Shown: one piece after another, positions 12,888 through 13,570 of the stretch
Layout: the number at the start of each line of letters is the position of its first letter
How positions within the stretch are numbered: position 1 is the first letter of the stretch
DNA from: Candidatus Bathyarchaeota archaeon
Lineage (GTDB): Archaea; Thermoproteota; Bathyarchaeia; Bathyarchaeales; Bathyarchaeaceae
Direction of reading: 5' to 3'
Length of the DNA: 13,570 nt
Assembly: GCA_026014605.1 (NCBI GenBank)
Contig: JAOZIC010000066.1
Location: 1-13,570, forward strand
Position numbers and translations under genes: made by a program
Notes under the pieces: generated by a model
What the model was told of the DNA's origin: nothing
Databases searched by the model: none
The model's input: the letters and a program-made list of their open reading frames with translations, nothing else

Positions 12888-13270
12888 AGCAAACTCAGTT
12901 TACCCGTTATCACATCTACCTTGCTGGCTGGAGCCGGACCAATACCAAGACAAGTAGTGGTGTTGGGTGGAATTTCTGTTAAACCGCGGTCAACAATTAA
13001 GGCTACAGGCAACTTGGCGTTTCTTGCTTGGCGTTCAAGGTCTAAAATTTCTTGTTCAGACTTGGCTTTCACAGCAATTTTGCATTGACCCTCGTTTATC
13101 CATGGATTCCACCATTCGGGTCGGTTTTTTCGTGCATACTCAGAAGCAGAAACCGCGGCGTGTCCTGCTTGGGCAGCCATTTTGCCTTTACTCATTTTGA
13201 TGTCGGTTCTTACAACGATTACCATTTTGTGCGAAAAATTAGACGAATCGCAAGATATGTTTCCGGTCAT
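12884..13270 (-). CDS. pth2: Peptidyl-tRNA hydrolase, archaeal/eukaryotic type 2
   Basis: 128 residues. It cleaves the ester bond of peptidyl-tRNAs released from stalled ribosomes. The Pth2 signature VRTDIKMSKGKMAAQAGHAA (20-39) carries the conserved lysines and H37; ALIVDRGLTEIPPNTTTCLG (90-109) carries D94 and the Thr-rich catalytic loop; GIGPAP (109-114) follows. Against typical archaeal enzymes it has ~13 extra residues before KMVIVVR. The first ATG (13270) is kept because GAGG (13281-13284) sits 10 nt upstream; the alternative ATG at 13225 has no such site. A TATA-like TTTTAGAAT (rc 13307-13316) fits with a short leader. Its stop overlaps the truD start. Confidence 0.93.
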   Translation of the reverse strand: MTGNISCDSSNFSHKMVIVVRTDIKMSKGKMAAQAGHAAVSASEYARKNRPEWWNPWINEGQCKIAVKAKSEQEILDLERQARNAKLPVALIVDRGLTEIPPNTTTCLGIGPAPASKVDVITGKLSLL

Positions 13271-13360
13271 TTACTGTTAGCCTCAGCAGATACTAGTGCG
13301 GGTGTCATTCTAAAACACTTCCATGCAGCAAACCAAAAAAAGTGGAACTGTGAACAAAAA
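13271..13360 (-). promoter_or_regulatory. Terminator and promoter gap before pth2
   Basis: On the minus strand, a run of seven T bases (rc 13334-13340) follows the stop of the edge gene and can end its transcript. It is followed by TTTTAGAAT (13307-13316), about 42 bp before the pth2 ATG. This suggests pth2-truD has its own promoter. Confidence 0.4.
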
Positions 13361-13570
13361 TTATCGATTGGATGAAGTCAAATAACTAAAAACAAAATAG
13401 CCCACCACAGCAATTGTTGCAGGATAGCGCATCATAGGAATTAACGACCTGCCCTGAAAATCTAGGTCACCAAACTTTTCGAGTAAAGTGTCTATTCTGA
13501 ACATGTTAGCCAAATCGATTACACGGTCTATTTTGCGGTCTGAAAGACTGTCCAACATTTTTCGCATCTG
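13361..13570 (-). CDS. Unknown protein with C-terminal membrane helix, 3' part only
   Basis: An open frame enters from the right edge and ends with TAA at 13361-13363; about 69 codons are visible and the start is outside. The first ~45 visible residues are charged and helical (LSDRKIDRVIDLANMFRIDTLLEKFGDLDF). The last ~20 (YPATIAVVGYFVFSYLT) form one hydrophobic helix followed by a short polar end, SSNR. This suggests a C-terminally anchored protein or the last helix of a membrane protein. I do not recognise the family. It is transcribed in the same direction as pth2-truD, 90 bp upstream. Confidence 0.6.
   Translation of the reverse strand, partial: QMRKMLDSLSDRKIDRVIDLANMFRIDTLLEKFGDLDFQGRSLIPMMRYPATIAVVGYFVFSYLTSSNR

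Overview
The window looks like a piece of an archaeal chromosome, probably from the Bathyarchaeia (MCG) or a related lineage. That lineage call is an inference from gene content and cannot be proven here. Archaeal markers are Alba, peptidyl-tRNA hydrolase 2 (Pth2), archaeal-type AspRS, ribosomal protein eL40, an archaeal EngB-like GTPase, a Zn/KH NusA-like protein, form III RuBisCO with AMP phosphorylase, and TATA-type promoters at -26 to -30, some giving almost leaderless transcripts. I found no rRNA, recognisable tRNA, CRISPR array or insertion sequence.

Layout. Positions 1-281 (-) hold the N-terminal part of a class I SAM methyltransferase cut by the window edge, divergent from an EngB-type GTPase (440-1057, +). 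RuBisCO large subunit (1085-2305, -) diverges across 75 bp from AMP phosphorylase (2381-3928, +), which is followed after 22 bp by a HAD phosphatase (3951-4616, +). A small HTH regulator with a C-terminal cysteine cluster (4711-5118, +) has a palindrome just upstream of its TATA box. Next come two genes on the minus strand whose products have extreme low-complexity tails: an FKBP prolyl isomerase ending in a Lys/Ala/Pro tail (5133-6059) and a coiled-coil, possibly CdvA-like, protein with a ~530-residue acidic tail (6285-8252).

Positions 8253-9310 carry no long gene. They hold a possible leaderless 57-codon ORF (8581-8754, +) and a clear short gene for ribosomal protein eL40 (8911-9072, -), which falls below usual ORF-length cut-offs. 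The right third is information processing: Alba (9311-9589, +), the Zn/KH NusA-like protein (9660-10166, +) and AspRS (10204-11499, +), convergent with pth2 and truD (13270-11508, -, overlapping by 4 nt). The 3' part of an unknown protein with a C-terminal membrane helix runs off the right edge (13361-13570, -).

Functional threads. (1) RuBisCO and AMP phosphorylase are two of the three enzymes of the archaeal AMP pathway (AMP to ribose-1,5-bisphosphate to RuBP to two 3-phosphoglycerate). The third, R15P isomerase, is not in this window; the HAD enzyme is a candidate accessory phosphatase. (2) AspRS carries His26 and Pro85 at the two positions that mark non-discriminating archaeal AspRS, suggesting Asn-tRNA is made by transamidation. 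(3) The neighbouring polycationic and polyanionic tails are the oddest signal here and could describe chromatin, cell-division or condensate-related proteins; no function is proven.
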